This document shows, piece by piece, positions 63,253 through 64,000 of a stretch of DNA of 64,000 bases. This DNA is from Pilibacter termitis (GTDB lineage Bacteria; Bacillota; Bacilli; Lactobacillales; Streptococcaceae). The stretch is from contig NZ_FUXI01000007.1 of the NCBI RefSeq assembly GCF_900167335.1, forward strand, positions 1 to 64,000, written 5' to 3'. The translations under genes and the position numbers were made by a program. How positions within the stretch are numbered: position 1 is the stretch's first letter; every line of letters starts with the position of its first letter. A model generated the notes under the pieces. That model saw only the letters and a list, made by a program, of their open reading frames with translations. It made no database searches and was not told the origin of the DNA.

Positions 63253-63702
63253 TTAATAACAACTTAAATGTTCATGAATTAATTTCCATTCATTATTTAT
63301 TTTAGAAAAAATATTTGTGGCTTCTCCATTTCCACTTATTGCTTCCCCTACCGTATTTGTTCCATAGTAATAAAAATTATAGGTAAAAATTTTTAAATAT
63401 TCGTTTTCTATCAATATCTTTGAGTTTTTTGCCTCATACACTTCATCGCTAAGTTCTTCCCATGCTTTTATAAAATATTCCTCGATATCTTCTATTTTTG
63501 AACATTTTTTATCTGAGAAAATAAATTCGGCATTAGGCGATAAAATTTTTCTAACATTTTCAAAATCATGAGAATTAATACTAGAAATATACTCATTAAG
63601 AATATCTTCATCTTTTTGAGCATTTTCTTCTTTTAAATAAAAACAGCATTGAGAAACTTCCGTATGTATGTCTGGAAATATTATTTTTTCTATATTTTTC
63701 AT
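63253..63702 (-). CDS. SnoaL/NTF2-like small protein
   Basis: 149 residues. The C-terminal 110 residues have the cone-shaped NTF2-like pattern: helices, then strands with FEFIFSDK-type and NGEATNIFSKINNEWKLIHEHLS, close to DUF4440/SnoaL proteins. No enzyme residues can be fixed. ATG 63702 follows AAGGAG, and its first bases overlap the stop codon of the transporter gene, so the two are translationally coupled. Base composition here is lower in GC than in neighbouring genes. Function unknown. Confidence 0.75.
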   Translation of the reverse strand: MKNIEKIIFPDIHTEVSQCCFYLKEENAQKDEDILNEYISSINSHDFENVRKILSPNAEFIFSDKKCSKIEDIEEYFIKAWEELSDEVYEAKNSKILIENEYLKIFTYNFYYYGTNTVGEAISGNGEATNIFSKINNEWKLIHEHLSCY

Positions 63703-64000
63703 TTTATCTCTTCTCCTTGTAAACTATGAATTCCTATTAGTAATAAAACGCTTATAGAACTTACTATCAAAAGAATCATCTTATAATCAGTAATAAGAAA
63801 CAAAAGTCCAACAGTAATAAAACCTAATAAGTAAGCTATCATAGAGAAAAAATGGTTTAAAAAAAATATCCCACTTCTTTCTGTTCCTGTTGTGCTTTTA
63901 GTAATTATAACATTAATTATAATCCCGATGGGGTTGTAAAAGATATTTGAGAAAAAATTAAGAATGAAAAATGCTATCGGATAAACTACCATATATGAAC
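63699..64000 (-). CDS. membrane transporter, probably MFS, C-terminal part only
   Basis: The frame is open to the window edge, so the start lies beyond base 64000; the visible ~100 residues are the C-terminal end. Three hydrophobic segments with small-residue-rich helices and a short hydrophilic end (Gln-Gly-Glu-Glu-Ile-Lys). The STTGTERSGIFF...FFSM loop recalls macrolide-type or other MFS exporters, but family and cargo cannot be fixed. Coupled by ATGA overlap to the NTF2-like gene. Confidence 0.6.
   Translation of the reverse strand, partial: SYMVVYPIAFFILNFFSNIFYNPIGIIINVIITKSTTGTERSGIFFLNHFFSMIAYLLGFITVGLLFLITDYKMILLIVSSISVLLLIGIHSLQGEEIK

Overview
The window reads as a chromosomal segment of a low-GC Gram-positive bacterium of the order Lactobacillales. 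RpoB and RpoC look enterococcal in motif and in the acidic C-terminal tail of beta. PepV, a Spx/MgsR-type regulator, RpiR and Mga-type regulators, ECF transporters and a sortase-anchored protein fit the same group. Enterococcaceae is the best guess; the species cannot be fixed from sequence alone. Start codons are mixed (ATG, GTG, TTG; rpoB and rpoC both appear to use TTG), and Shine-Dalgarno sequences are clear.

Layout. Positions 1-1844 hold a run of 20 tRNA genes in an order close to the Bacillus trnB array, with a five-gene block present twice. Eight bases later comes a SAM-I (S-box) riboswitch with visible antiterminator and terminator, then an unknown gene and metK. 4.1-8.8 kb: RpiR regulator, oligopeptide-binding lipoprotein, M42 aminopeptidase and DppA-type D-aminopeptidase, a likely peptide-scavenging set. 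8.9-17.3 kb: a frameshifted gene, mntH with a DtxR/EfaR-like operator, glmU, an RlmA-type methyltransferase, cutC, a Spx-like gene and an FNT channel. 17.3-20.4 kb: a three-gene set resembling B. subtilis ydjGHI without pspA. 20.9-29.7 kb: fRMsr, a small membrane protein, and rpoB-rpoC behind a duplicated promoter and leader. 29.9-37 kb: regulators (two tandem AraC-type paralogues, one Mga-like), small secreted or membrane ORFs and a DHA2 exporter. 37-46 kb: pepV, then a LacI regulator followed by ribokinase, a complete ECF transporter and a nucleoside hydrolase (predicted nucleoside uptake and ribose salvage), then an S66 carboxypeptidase. 46.3-52 kb: a MacB-like ABC pair, then a BceAB/YxdLM-type exporter with a YxeA-like gene. 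52.5-59.8 kb: eda-kdgK, a 1417-residue coiled-coil wall-anchored protein and an IclR regulator. 60.2-62.8 kb: cysteine desulfurase and thiI. The right end holds an NTF2-like gene and the 3' part of a membrane transporter.

The most unusual content is not a gene but two dispersed repeat families. Family B (about 122 bp, about 21 copies, often in tandem) folds into four stacked stems. All four stems vary between copies with compensatory changes on both sides. Several copies lie between a promoter and its start codon, so they would be transcribed as 5' UTR. Family A is a MITE-like element (155 bp full length, roughly 50-bp imperfect terminal repeats, 4-bp target duplications) that also occurs as short hairpins and solo ends. 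One family A copy carries a family B copy inside it, which gives their relative age.
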